The position numbers and the translations under genes were made by a program. A DNA stretch of 64,000 nucleotides from Amia ocellicauda (Eukaryota > Chordata > Actinopteri > Amiiformes > Amiidae): positions 34,892,233-34,956,232 of the forward strand of contig NC_089850.1 of assembly GCF_036373705.1 (NCBI RefSeq), written 5' to 3'. Shown here piece by piece: positions 10,854-23,049 of this stretch. The notes beneath the pieces are model-generated. The model was not told the DNA's origin. It did no database searches and was given only the letters and a program-made list of their open reading frames with translations. Numbering within the stretch: the first letter of the stretch is position 1; each line of letters begins with the position of its first letter.

Positions 10854-13800
10854 ATGGTCTCCGTGGGGGGCCTGTACTTCGTGGTGACGCTGTTCCTGGG
10901 CAGTTTCTTCGGCAGTGTGTTCATGCTGGCGCCTGTGCTGCCCCTCATGCTGGTGTCTCCAGCCTGGTACCGCTGGCTCACCGACCGCATCGTCGCCACC
11001 TGGCTCACCCTGCCCGTGGTCAGTGTGACTGCCCCATCTGCCTGTCTGTCACCTGTTTCGCTGTCCCTCTGTCTGTCCACCTGTCCATGCATCTGACTGC
11101 CTGTCACTGTGTGTCGATTTGACTGCCTGTCACTATGTGTCTGGCTCTCTATCTGTGTCTGCCTCCCGCAGTCTCTCTCTCTCTCTGTGACTCCCGCAGT
11201 CTCTCCCAGTCTCTATTTGAGTCTCCTCTCCTCCCCCAGGCACTGCTGGAGCTGGTGTTTGGTGTGAAGGTGGTGATCACGGGCGATGGCTTCGTGCCGG
11301 GTGAGCGCAGCGTCATCATCATGAACCACCGCACCCGGCTGGACTGGATGTTCCTGTGGAGCTGCCTGCTGCGCTACAGCTACCTGCGGCTGGAGAAGAT
11401 CTGCCTCAAGGCCGGCCTGAAGGCCATCCCCGGCTTTGGTCAGCAGCACCCCTCTTAAGAGACTCGTCCTGTTCATCTAACACACTGCATTTAATGGAGC
11501 ACAGTTAGTTGGCAGTGCCATGTGTGTACTCTGTGTCTCCCGTGGCTTTGTGCCGCGTTTGCTCCTCTCCATACTTTACCTCGATTCCACTTTGCTTTCC
11601 TGCACTTAACTTTTATTATATTGCTTATACACTCACCTAAAGGATTATTAAGAACACCTGTTCAATTTCTCATTAATGCAATTATCTAACCAACCAATCA
11701 CATGGCAGTTGCTTCAATGCATTTAGGGGTGTGGTCCTGGTCAAGACAATCTCCTGAACTCCAAACTGAATGTCTGAATGGGAAAGAAAGGTGATTTAAG
11801 CAATTTTGAGCGTGGCATGTTTGTTGGTGCCAGACGGGCCGGTCTGAGTATTTCACAATCTGCTCAGTTACTGGGATTTTCACGCACAACCATTTCTAGG
11901 GTTTACAAAGAATGGTGTGAAAAGGGAAAAACATCCAGTATGAGGCAGTCCTGTGGGAGAAAATGCCTTGTTGATGCTAGAGGTCAGAGGAGAATGGGCC
12001 GACTGATTCAAGCTGATAGAAGAGCAACTTTGACTGAAATAACCACTCGTTACAACCGAGGTATGCAGCAAAGCATTTGTGAAGCCACAACACGTACAAC
12101 CTTGAGGCGGATGGGCTACAACAGCAGAAGACCCCACCGGGTACCACTCATCTCCACTACAAATAGGAAAAAGAGGCTACAATTTGCACAAGCTCACCAA
12201 AATTGGACAGTTGAAGACTGGAAAAATGTTGCCTGGTCTGATGAGTCTCGATTTCTGTGGAGACATTCAGATGGTAGAGTCAGAATTTGGCGTAAACAGA
12301 ATGAGAACATGGATCCATCATGCCTTGTTACCACTGTGCAGGCTGGTGGTGGTGGTGTAATGGTGTGGGGGATGTTTTCTTGGCACACTTTAGGCCCCTT
12401 AGTGCCAATTGGGCATCGTTTAAATGCCACGGCCTACCTGAGCATTGTTTCTGACCATGTCCATCCCTTTATGACCACCATGTACCCATCCTCTGATGGC
12501 TACTTCCAGCAGGATAATGCACCATGTCACAAAGGTCGAATCATTTCAAATTGGTTTCTTGAACATGACAATGAGTTCACTGTACTAAACTGGCCCCCAC
12601 AGTCACCAGATCTCAACCCAATAGAGCATCTTTGGGATGTGGTGGAACGGGAGCTTCGTGCCCTGGATGTGCATCCCACAAATCTCCATCAACTGCAAGA
12701 TGCTATCCTATCAATATGGGCCAACATTTCTAAAGAATGCTTTCAGCACCTTGTTGAATCAATGCCACGTAGAATTAAGGCAGTTCTGAAGGCGAAAGGG
12801 GGTCAAACACAGTATTAGTATGGTGTTCCTAATAATCCTTTAGGTGAGTGTATATGGTTAACCTGTCCCGCTGTGTCAGTCACACACTGATGTGCTGCAC
12901 AGCGCTATACTAACACACAGATATATACGTAGACTGAGTACACTGATGCACTGTCTCTCTGATAGACTCGCACTCTGACAATGTGTTGCAGGGACTGACG
13001 GTACTGTTCTGTGTGGTGTACTGTGTGTTGCAGGCTGGGCTATGCAGGTCGCCTCCTTTATCTTCATTCACCGGCGCTGGGAAGATGACCGGCGCCACCT
13101 GCAGGCCATGCTGCAGTACTTCTGTGACATCAGGGAGCCTCTACAGCTGCTAATATTCCCAGAAGGCACTGACCTCACAGGTACACACACACACACAAAC
13201 TCTGACCTCACAGTTTTAATAAAGCACTTACCAACACTCTGCTCATTGTACTTTGTCCTCATTGTCCATCCATCCCTCCCCCCCATCCTCTGTTTCTTGT
13301 TCCACCCTCCTTCCTCTACCTGTCCCCTTCTACCCTTCTTTTTTTCTCCTCCTCCCTCCTTCAGAGAACACGCGTGCCCGCAGTGACCAGTTTGCTGAGA
13401 AGAACGGGCTGCCGAAGTACGAGTACGTGCTTCACCCTCGCACCACCGGCTTCACCTTCATCGTTGACATGCTTCGCAAAGGTCAGCCAGGGGTCAGGGG
13501 CGAGTGCCAGGGTGGGCGCAATAGTGTGTTTGCAGTGTCCTGTGTTGCGGCTTTCCAGGACCAGGGCTTCAAACCCAAAGGAAATCCCCAGTTCTAAAGA
13601 TTATTACCGTCTCGGCACAGACCTGTCCAGTCCAGTGCAGTCCATGATCTCAGTCTCCCCGCACTCCCCCAGCGCCTGTACCATTTTATCCTGGTTTCCA
13701 GTCAGTATTGTTATGTTTTGGCTGCATCCCCCTCCCCTCTTGCTTTCCCTGTCTCTCCCTCTCCCCTCTGCATGCTGTTTATATAGCCCATGGATTAGCA

Positions 13801-14609
13801 ATAGTGATTGCTCTAGCCATCTAGCAGTCTAAGTGCTCTGTCACAATGAGAGCGAGGGATGATGGGACTGTTATAGAGCCATTGCGTATGTTATTGACAG
13901 ATTTGAGCTGAAAACTCTGTTCTCTCTCCTGTCCCCCTTGCCCCTCCTCTGCCTTCCCTCTCTCTTCTCTCCTCACTCCTGTCCGCCCTCTCCCCTCTCT
14001 CTACCCATTCCATCTCGCCATCTCTCTCTCTCTCTCTCTCTCTCTCAGGAGACAACCTGGACGCAGTGCACGACATCACGGTGGCCTACCCCCATGTCCC
14101 GCCTCAGACGGAGCGCCACCTGGTGGGTGGGCTGTTCCCACGCGAGATCCACTTCCACGTGCGCCGCTACCCTGCCTCCGCACTGCCCACCGACGGCCTC
14201 CAGCTGCAGGCCTGGTGCCAGGAGCGCTGGCAGGAGAAGGAAGTGCGCCTGCGGGACTTCTACACCGGGGAGCGCCGCTGTTTCGACGCCTCGGGCCGCA
14301 GCCGCATCCCGCCCTGCAAGTCTGAGGCCCGGGTGCTGCTCATCCAGGCCGCCTCCCTGCTGTACTGGAGTGCCTTCATTGTGCTCTGCTGCGTGGGGCT
14401 CTGCCTCTCGCCTGCACTGCGCGCCTACTTCCTCGTCGTGGTACTGTTCTACCTCGGCCAGCAGAAGGCGATAGGGGGGCTGGAGCTGCTGGAGCTGGCC
14501 TGCCACCGGAGGAAAGAGGGACAGGCTGGGAAGGGAGAGGAGTTAAATAAGGAGATGAAAAAGATTGTAGAAGAGGAATGCAAGGACATACATGCCTCAG
14601 AGAAGAAGG

Positions 14610-14614
<5 letters not shown>
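10854..14614 (+). CDS. lclat1: Lysocardiolipin/lysophospholipid acyltransferase 1
   Basis: Five coding exons join in frame: 10854-11018, 11240-11438, 13034-13180, 13365-13481, 14049-14614, giving 397 residues. The family transfers acyl chains from acyl-CoA to lysocardiolipin and lysophosphoinositides at ER/mitochondria-associated membranes. The N-terminus has membrane segments (residues about 7-32). Acyltransferase motif I is NHRTRLD (His85, Asp90), and the motif III-type FPEGT is at 163-167. Two C-terminal membrane helices lie at about 305-345. The tail is Lys/Glu-rich. Every intron has GT/AG ends, and the protein tracks human LCLAT1 throughout. The ATG at 10854 is one base after the acceptor, so the 5' UTR must lie in an upstream exon. 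An intact transposon sits in coding intron 2. Confidence 0.95.
11628..12852 (+). mobile_element. Complete Tc1/mariner element, DD36E (Incomer-like)
   Basis: Terminal inverted repeats of 29 bases start CACTCACCTAAAGGATTATT on both strands with a single mismatch. They are flanked by TATA on each side, so the exact TA duplication is ambiguous by 2 bp. The element lies wholly inside the lclat1 intron 11439-13033. It holds one uninterrupted transposase gene. Near-identical ends and an intact frame suggest recent insertion. The spacing of the catalytic residues (see the transposase) points to the DD36E family described as Incomer. Confidence 0.9.
11778..12818 (+). CDS. Tc1/mariner transposase, DD36E
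   Basis: A single 346-codon frame without stops starts MGKKGDLSNFERG. Residues 1-110 form the paired helix-turn-helix DNA-binding region (SISQSAQLLGFSRTTISRV, then TLRRMGYNSRRPHR). The catalytic residues are Asp in AWSDESRF, Asp in FQQDNAPCH and Glu in SPDLNPIEHLW. Exactly 36 residues separate the second Asp from the Glu, against 34 in classical Tc1. A GGGGVMVWGMFSW glycine-rich box is present. Length is normal for the family. It would cut and paste DNA carrying the matching inverted repeats. Activity itself is inferred, not shown. Confidence 0.92.
   Translation: MGKKGDLSNFERGMFVGARRAGLSISQSAQLLGFSRTTISRVYKEWCEKGKTSSMRQSCGRKCLVDARGQRRMGRLIQADRRATLTEITTRYNRGMQQSICEATTRTTLRRMGYNSRRPHRVPLISTTNRKKRLQFAQAHQNWTVEDWKNVAWSDESRFLWRHSDGRVRIWRKQNENMDPSCLVTTVQAGGGGVMVWGMFSWHTLGPLVPIGHRLNATAYLSIVSDHVHPFMTTMYPSSDGYFQQDNAPCHKGRIISNWFLEHDNEFTVLNWPPQSPDLNPIEHLWDVVERELRALDVHPTNLHQLQDAILSIWANISKECFQHLVESMPRRIKAVLKAKGGQTQY
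14018..14048 (+). repeat. lclat1: (CT)n polypyrimidine tract at a splice acceptor
   Basis: A run of about 14 CT units ends directly in CAG before the last coding exon of lclat1. The microsatellite itself therefore serves as the polypyrimidine tract. Confidence 0.85.
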
Positions 14615-14648
<34 letters not shown>

Positions 14649-16695
14649 GAGGGGGGGCGAAGGTGAACGAGGCACTGGGCACTGCGGGGGAAGGGCAGAG
14701 CAAGGACACAGAGGCCAGCAGGAAGGGAGGGGTGAAGGGGTAGAGCATGGGCTAAAAGGACCCCCTTCTCCCTCTCACCAGGTCCCCTGTGCAGAGAGAG
14801 TAACAGAGACACAGCCAGAAGAACGAACGAACACCTCAAAAACATAGGAACATTACAGTGGTGTGGCTCCATCCCCAGGATCTAGTGGGTGAGCAATAGA
14901 GAGATGTAGGAAGAGAAGGAGCAGGAGGGGGATGTGGGATGTCCACTTACTATCTGTCTCAGTGTTTGTCTTCCCTTCTGTCTGTCTCTCTGCTTGGCTG
15001 TCTGTCTGTCTGTGAGTCAGACCTGGACGCCCGCTCTCTCCCTCGCTCTGTATGCACTGTACCTTCTGCGTGCTCAGCCTGCCCAGTCAACAGACTGTGA
15101 AACTGACCTCCGCCACCTCTACCTCTCCGTTCATCCTCGATTCTGTCCTCGCCCGCTCCCCTGGCTCCGTGCTCCGGTCCTTCATTTCAGTTTATATTCC
15201 CCGATTTTATTTATGTCATTGTGTTTTGTTCTTTTTAATCTGTTTGTGTTTTTTACAGACTGGGTGTTCACTCGTCCCAGATTGGTGGAATAGAGCCATA
15301 ATGCACTGATACACACACACACAAGGTGAAATACAGATGCAGATAGGCCACAGACGCACATAAATACAGACAAACAGATACACACTCAAGCACATACAGA
15401 AATGAACACACACACTCACAGATACAAAGACGCACAGACATACACACTTGAATAATTACAGGCAGAGAAACACTTGCATCTGTTTGCATCCGTGTGCTTA
15501 CTAAATGACAATCAGGCACACAGACAAGTACACATGGACTCATAGAGACATTAACTGACACCCAGACACGGGCAGACGGACACTAATGTACAGCCAGATT
15601 CACACACACACTTAAATTGGACTGAATTGATTTAATTTCTTTCATTGGCCATTTATATAATGCCACAGCTGAAATGGATTGAACATTTTGTTATTTCACA
15701 GCTGCTGATTTCAAAGTGTACATAACTATATTTTATCAAGAACTTTCTAGGAGCTGAAGACATGAACAGCTGTCTATTTAAACTAATTATTAAATTGGTT
15801 AACTAACAGGGGTTCAGGAGATCTGACTGGTTCCACTGGGTCAGGTGAATGAAGAGTCCTGTACATAGAACAACACTAAAACAAACACTGCGACGTACAT
15901 GCACACTAGCCAACGTAGACACAGACTTGCACAGAGACAAACATCTTAGATGCATGCAAGCTGCAACACAGACAGACACACACTCACGCACACACTGCTG
16001 TCGGGAGAGGTGCTGTAGGAGTGGGAGTGGGGGGAGGCTCAGCTCCTCACAGCCCAGACACAATCACAATCATGTAGCATCTTACACTCACAGACTCGGC
16101 CCAGGCAGCTCAGAGCACACCAGACAGAGAGAGATCGCTGTCTCTCACGGGGAGATGGGAGTGAAGCGTGCACTGCTCACTGCTCATCCTAGCTGTTGCC
16201 TGCTGCCCAGTCACAGAGACTGGTGTTAGGGGTCCCTAACGCATCTCATGGCTGCTGCACAACACGACACAAAACCGTGCACGCTCCAACACGGCAGAGT
16301 CTGGCAGCATTTGTTTTCTGTGCATCTTTTTAATTTTAATTTTTTTATAATCATTGTGGTTTTATTTGAGATCACCTATAGGCTGGTTATAGACCAGATT
16401 GTGTTTTATTTAGTTTTATTTTTGTGTTTTTAAGTGAAAGTATAATTTTACAAAGCGTTAACTGTCCGACTTTGTTGATGTTTTTGTGTGGGTTGGTATC
16501 AATATTTGGTTGTGCTGTTGTGTTAATGTGTCTACAGTTGTGTAATGTTTTCCACTGGTGGGTGCTCTTCCCATGCAGCTGGGCGGGGAGCCGTGTGGGG
16601 TGTATGGGAGTGGAGCAGCGCGGGCTGTCAATGCTCTGGCCATGAAATGAACTGAATAACTGCAGACTGTAATAAACAGCCTCTGGGATTGTGTA
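14615..16695 (+). other. lclat1: lclat1 3' UTR
   Basis: The stretch runs from the stop codon to a polyadenylation signal AATAAA at 16671-16676. A (GA)n run begins two bases before the stop codon and continues to about 14642. CA-rich microsatellite-like sequence occurs at 15310-15610. No other gene is evident. The 3' end is inferred from the signal only. Confidence 0.55.
16671..16676 (+). terminator. lclat1: Poly(A) signal, lclat1
   Basis: A canonical AATAAA in CTGTAATAAACAGC, the best candidate downstream of the lclat1 stop. Earlier weak signals are possible. Confidence 0.5.
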
Positions 16696-18963
16696 CACAC
16701 TGGGTCCTTTATTACTAGGACTTCTGCTGCTATTATTGCTATTTTTATTGTACAAATACTCATATATATATTTATATATTTATATATATGAACCTGTAAT
16801 CATTCTTGTTCTAGGTCACTGAGTGTCCATTTCTGTTCCAGCTCAGTTAATGCTAAATGCTGACTCAGGACTATGACTCAATGTAAAAACAGAAATCTTA
16901 AAGTGTATGGTTATTTTAAGCAAATGATTAGAATGTTAATCTAACTAGCAACCCGAAATATAATAAAATATTGGCTGATGTTAGCATAGCTTTTTAAAAA
17001 TCTTTATTTTTGATCATTAGCAGATGTATAAATAAACGTGCAGATTTAAAATAGAACAGATGAGGTGGAAATAGCAGTAATGGATGGTGGTGGGCTGCGG
17101 CTCCAGTGCGTCTCCGCTGCTCGCCTGTGTGTGGGGGGGTGTTGAGGAGATGAGCGCGTGAGGGGAATAGGGAGTGAGGAGCGGGGTTTGACTGGAGCTA
17201 CAGCCCAGCCAGAGCGGAGCAAACAGAGGGGGGGCTTGGAGTGCGGTTGCCATAGCAACAGGTTGATTGCGTGGTTGCCTGGCGATATGACGTAGAATGA
17301 TGTCAATGCACTTTTTTTTTTATTTTATGCAGTTGTTTTTTTCTCCATTTATATTTCATTATACTTTTTTTAAATCACAATGGGAGAAATAGATCTCCTA
17401 TAATTACAGACATAGTTTGAATGTAGTTGAAAATAGAACTGTACAATTCAGTTACACAGCTAGCGCATGTGGATGATTACTTCATGCCAGGAAAACTGGA
17501 AAATGTATTCTATAGGAAGTATTTGTTCTTCCGTTGCTCGGGCTTCTAGTGACAGATTTTGCCAAAATAACAGAGTAAAGCACGGTGCTGTTGGAATGCT
17601 TTATTGTACCGTATGGTGTTGTTGTAGTGCAGTGTAGCGGTACGGTGTTGTAGTGCAGCGTGGTGAAGCTTTATTGTGCTGTACTGCTGTCTGCAGTGCC
17701 CTGGAATGATGCCCAGGCTGATGCAGTTGTGTTCCAGGAAGTGCTCATCTTGGCAATTAGCTATAATTAATTAATGAGCCGAGGACGAGATAATAAGCTG
17801 GACAGGGAAACGGAGATACACGCCTCTCCCCTCACACCACAAAAATAACACCAATGGGCATTAAGATCAGATGTGTGCAGGTACTTCTTCACATAGTCTG
17901 GAGCCTAAACAAAACCACTTCTAACCCTTAATTACTAAAAAGAGTAATCGTAATAGTGTATTGGCCTCAGTTTAAGAGATGTGTGTGGTGGTGTGCTGTG
18001 TTGCATTGTATTGTCAGGTAAAGAAGGTGATCGGAAGCAATCCTAAGCTGTTCTCATAGGAACGCTTCAAGGTATCTTTATTGGCAGACAATGGGGCGAG
18101 GAGCTCGATGAGTCACCGCTCTGAGACTCAGGACTGCATAGGGCTGCACTGTGTGCCAGTCCTCTGCTGCCATCTAGGGGCACAGACAACACAGCAAGAC
18201 AACCAGGCTGCCTGGAAGTGGAGGGGGAGTGGGGAGCATGTAAATAAGAACATAAGAACATGAGAAAGTTTACAAAGGAGAGGAGGCCCACCTATTTTGA
18301 AATGTTGAACTGACACTCCATGAATAGTTTCCATACACTCTCCTGTCTGAGCTGCTCAGTCACCTGGAATCACTAGTTTCCTCTCTAGGGCTACAACACA
18401 TCTTCAGGAAACTCTGAGAGGAGAGTCTTAACAATAAGGACAAAGCCATATTAATGAAATCGGCAATTCAGTGTGTCACAGCAAAGCTCCAGTAAATATG
18501 AAATACTGTATGCAATGGGGTGTGCTTAAAATGTAGAATTTATTTTACAATAAATTAGAACATTTGAAACAGAGAAAAGTTCAATTTACAGTTTAGTGCA
18601 GCACAGCTCACGATAGAGTCCGGTTTGGTCCTTGAACAGACAGCGGCTCCAATGCTGCTGACACAATGCGAGGCAGCCCTGCTGGATTGATCAGGGGGGG
18701 CAGACCTCACATTGGAGCTGACAGACAGACTGAATGGAGGACTGTTTTCTTATTCATTTTTGAATTGGCTTCCCTATAAATTCTTTGTCAAAACTAGTAT
18801 AACCCTGTCCTTCATGAAGAACTGTGCAGGGTGGTGCTGTTGAGCCTGTATTCACTAGGGGGCACTGTCCCTGGGTACAGAGCAGGACGCTTCAAATCCA
18901 GCTCTGCAGGGCCACAATCTGGGCAACTTAAGTAAACAGCTGTGTTAGACCAGGGAAAATGGG
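16696..18963. other. Intergenic DNA between convergent genes
   Basis: No gene was recognised between the 3' ends of lclat1 and slc30a10. An AT palindromic stretch lies at 16762-16792. A decayed interspersed repeat sits at 18244-18300, containing AAGAACATAAGAACATGAGA and GAGAGGAGGCCCACC, a motif common in fish LINE/SINE 3' ends. CpG-containing GC-rich sequence occurs at 17090-17290. Confidence 0.5.
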
Positions 18964-18969
18964 TTTATT
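18964..18969 (-). terminator. slc30a10: Poly(A) signal, slc30a10
   Basis: AATAAA on the minus strand, about 200 bases past the slc30a10 stop codon. It is a candidate only. Confidence 0.45.
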
Positions 18970-19167
18970 ACATTGGTTTGTACATAATTAGTTAAAGTAT
19001 GTAATTTATAGCAGGTGTGGATTGGAAAACAAAAACTCTCTGGCCCTTTAGAACTTTCTCTCTCCCTCCCTCTCCATGTCTTTCTTGTAGTTCTGTTTCA
19101 CTCGAGCATGATGATGTACGAGTCAGTAAGGCTGTCTCTTTCCTTTCTCCCTCTCCTCCTCTCTGGT

Positions 19168-21892
19168 CTAAAACTTGGTGCTATTCACGAGCTCCACCCC
19201 CCCATCACTACTCTGCATATCCCTCTCTGCCGCCCCCTCCCCCAACATCCTGAGAGCCACTGACTCATCATCCTCAGAAGCCGGCGGTGAGGGGGCGGGG
19301 CTGAGGTTCCCGTTGCAGGAGACACTAACCAATGCAGGGTTGGGGTCGGATTTGCAACAGGACAAGGACTGGCATTTAGGTGACACACAGGGGGCTCTAC
19401 AGTGCTGGCCTCCCCCAGTCTCTCCCTTATCCTCTTCCTCGAACTCGGGCTGTATGGTGACGGAGTGGACTCCAGCGCGGTGGAAGATCTCTCGGAGACG
19501 GGGGGAGGCCACGGAGAAGGCCGACCTGTCCAAACAGTGCAGGTGCAGGGTGGCCACGGTGCGGCCCCGGCACAGCTCCCACACGTGCAGCTCGTGAATG
19601 CCGCTCACCCCCGGCACTGCCAACAGGTCATCCACTGGGAGAGGGAGAGGAAAGAGGAGGGGACAGAAGTGAGGGCAGTGCATTAGAGTACAACTTGAGA
19701 CAGGTTACAGCACAGTGAGACCCGTACTGCGTTTACACTGCTAGGTCGGACCGTAAGCAACTTAGGTACGAGTGCCAGAATGATTCTTATCAACATGCTG
19801 TGTTATACTGCAGACAGACTTGAGCCGCCTGAAATCCAACCTGTGCACGTTACAATCCGTGCTGGGTCACGGCAGAACCACCTCCAATAAGGAGGGGCTT
19901 TCTCCTCCCCCACACGAGCACACAGATGGGTTATAGTACGCAGATACAGGGTACAGCACAGCGACTGAGATGTTGACAGTACAGAGAAACGGGGAAACGG
20001 CACAGTGAGTTACAGCAGGTCAGGTTACAGGATAATGTGAGAGAGACAGATGAGGCACGGTGATAGAGAAATAACCCGAGACAGGGCTGAACGAGACACG
20101 GCTTGGCACACAGCGGGACAAGTCACAGCATCGCGCACATAGGTGAGAACACAGTGAAACTCCACACTGCGTATTGGTTATCCACTTGCAATCTGAAGTA
20201 GTGCCATTCAGTCCAGCGTGTTACATTGTTAAAGTAAATAATGTGTCAAACAGGAACTGACCATGTGTGTACGTGTGAGAGATTTAAGCACGCCAGACAG
20301 CAGAATGCCACAAATAACTCTGCCCCCCCACCCCATGCTGTAGGGCTGTTCCCATTGACAACACAACAGCCCAAATCCCATTCCAGAGAGGACTCCCAGA
20401 GGGCCGCAGTGCCGGCACTGAGGCTGGAGCCCTTCATAGAACTGATCCCCCTTAAACATACTGAAGCTGACACCTAGCCGTGGATGATATGTTGTAAGTC
20501 TCCCTGGATAAGGGTGTCGGCCAAGAAATAATAATAATAATAATAATGAGCATGGCCATATGGACTCACTGAGGCTGGGCAGGGCCAGGCTGGGGGGCGT
20601 GGCTTGCAGCAGGATGGAGACGGTCTCCATTAACAGGGGTGTGGCGGAGGAGAGGACAATGATCACCATGGCGAGGGTGAGGCTGGGATCCACGTAGCAC
20701 TGCCAGTTACAGGGCTGCTCGGGCGGCAGCGGCAGGGCATAAAACAGCGCTGAGGCAACCACCACCACCACCGAGCCCAGAGCGTCACCCAGGACGTGCA
20801 GCAACACACCTGGGGGAAGAGAGAGCGAGACAGGGACAGATGGAGAGAAGACGGATCAGAGGAGAATCAAACCCTGTTCCTTATATTGTGTGTGGGGTTG
20901 GGGGGGTGGAGGTGGTGCAGTACAGTAGGGGGGGAGGTCATTGATGGTACCTCTGATGTTGAGTGGCTGGCCATCCTCAGTGTCCGTGCCCTCTGGCTCT
21001 GTGGTGCCGCTCAGCACTGGGGCACCTGTGTACCGACAAGACAGGCGGTGTGTGTACAAGCTCTGCGAGAGGAACACCACAAGCTCAATGCCTGGGCCAG
21101 ACACACACACTAACTCACACTGTGTGCACCTGGTGTACACTTACACTTACAAATGAGAAAATTACTAAAATATATCACGTTACATAATGGGTATTTGGTG
21201 TATATATAATTGTGAAGGAAAATGTTAGTTTGTAACGTAACCATAAAATGCACATCGAAGTCCCTGCCCATGAAGAACAGTAATAATACTTTTTTGATAA
21301 AACGATAAAATCCGATCACACCCTTCGAAATTCGTGGTAATGATACTGACCTGTATTAGGTTACTTGAATGAATAATGAAAATGTTCTCTTTGTGAGACG
21401 TGAGCCCCCTGCAGTTCCTGATTGGTAACACCAAAACAACGCTTAATCCCAGAGTGCTAAACCAGGGATCAGGTGCTTTGCATTTTTCATTGCAATTGTG
21501 CAGGCAGCTGGGGACGATCTCAGTACAGCACTGTACTGGACAGTGCGCAGCTCCGCACTAACTCTGAAAGTTCATTGCAGTTACCCTAGGGAGCAGTGAA
21601 GACAGCCCTGGAGTGAGACACGCACGCACGTACACCAGGGTATATACGCTCTAGATGTGCTCTGAAGATAAAGCGAGTGCTGCAGGCAGTGAAGGGCAGT
21701 GAGGACAGAGGACGCTCCTGACACTGTAGATCCCACGACCTGGGGGAAACACCCGTACAGTAACTGGAGTAACCATCCATTTACATCACACAATTTTAAC
21801 CCATGCCTGTCTATTCCAGACAAGTGTGGGCAGAAGTGTGGGCAATGTGACAACTGTAAGCAAGGGCAAATACATTAGTATTACTATAATAT

Positions 21893-21924
<32 letters not shown>

Positions 21925-23049
21925 CAGTGCTCTTGTCTGTCAGGTATATCACCAGTTGTTTATGGAAACAATCAGTAATCCTGTCATTATATCTGGAGCC
22001 TGTCCCCCCCGTCTACCTGCTCCCTCCCTGGAGGCCCGTGTGCCCTCCCCTTGCAGGATCGAGCTGCTTAGTGGCCGCAGCCCCTCTCCCGGGATGGGCA
22101 CAGTGATGCAGGGATAGAGCACCGACTCATGCTGCCATGCTTCAGCAGATAGGCAGAAAACAGCAGTCAGAAACAGATCAAAAGCGGCAAGACAAATGCT
22201 GCATCACTGTTCGTAGCACCACTGTTACTATCCTAACTAATTAGCAGAAGCAGCGTTTCTACCACTACTTCAGTGTGCGGATGTCTGTAAATAATAAATG
22301 CATACATAAAAGGCATGCTGTTATTCCAGTTTCGTCTTATAATTATGAATACTACTTCAAGAGTTAGTTATAACAATAAGTATTATTATTACACTATATA
22401 CAATATAGTATATCTATAATGCGGTTTCTTGTGGGTTGTTTGCGCGGTATGTACACATGCAATTTAAATTAAGTGATAACATAAATATTACAAATAAAAT
22501 AAATACATATTCAAATAAACAAATTAACAGATACAAACACACATACATAAACAAATAAAAGGTGGTTTTAGAGGCACCTGCTCCTTGCGGCGCCTCCCCG
22601 GAGCCCCCTTTCCTCTTCCTCGCCTTCCTCTTGCTCTCCCCACAGTCCTGGAAGATGAGCAGCCCCACCACGTTGACGGCCAGCCCCAGGGCCCCGACAA
22701 TCAGCACCAGCTGCGGGTCGTCGATCCGCTCCGGCCGGGCGAGCCTGGTGATGGCCTCCACGGAGATGGAGAAGCAGAGCGCCGTCAGGAACACGGCGTT
22801 GGCCAGCGCCCCGACCACCTCGGCCCGGCCGAACCCGTAGGTGCAGCGGGCCGTGCCGGGGCGGCGCGACAGGCGGGCGGCGCTGAGCCCGACGCACAGA
22901 GACAGCAGGTCGGACAGCATGTTGAACGAGTCCGACACCAGCGCGATGGAGTTGCCCAGGTAGCCCACCACAATCTCGGCCACGAAAAACACGAAAGTGA
23001 TGACGAGCATGAAAATGAGGCGGCAGGTCTTCCCGCTGTAGCGGCCCAT
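19168..23049 (-). CDS. slc30a10: Metal (manganese/zinc) exporter of the CDF family
   Basis: Four exons on the minus strand: 23049-22578, 21025-20951, 20809-20570, 19634-19168, giving 417 residues in one frame with GT/AG introns. The N-terminus MGRYSGKTCRL and segments such as IDDPQLVLIVG and NIRGVLLHVLGDALGS match SLC30A10. It has six predicted membrane helices, a cytosolic loop after GLLIFQDCG, and a C-terminal CDF domain (VPGVSGIHELHVWEL). The transport site keeps Asn43 and Asp47 in TM2 and HVLGD in TM5. Asn replaces the usual zinc-transporter His and is associated with manganese export. The protein is shorter than the human one (485), mainly in the loop and tail. It lies upstream of nothing else on this strand and immediately beyond the eprs1 3' end, as in human. 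Confidence 0.95.
20475..20546. repeat. SINE/LINE-like tail with (AAT)n
   Basis: CCTGGATAAGGGTGTCGGCC followed by AAGAAATAATAATAATAAT. This resembles a tail shared by several fish retroposons. It lies in the slc30a10 intron between exons 3 and 4. Related fragments are at 8420-8480, 26030-26075 and 63533-63570. Confidence 0.5.
21894..21925. repeat. (AAT)n microsatellite
   Basis: Ten or so AAT units in slc30a10 intron 1. Confidence 0.85.

Noticed and set aside
13938-14506. Alternative long frames on both strands over the last lclat1 exon
   Set aside because: They are GC-rich shadow frames. The lclat1 frame matches the family and splices correctly.
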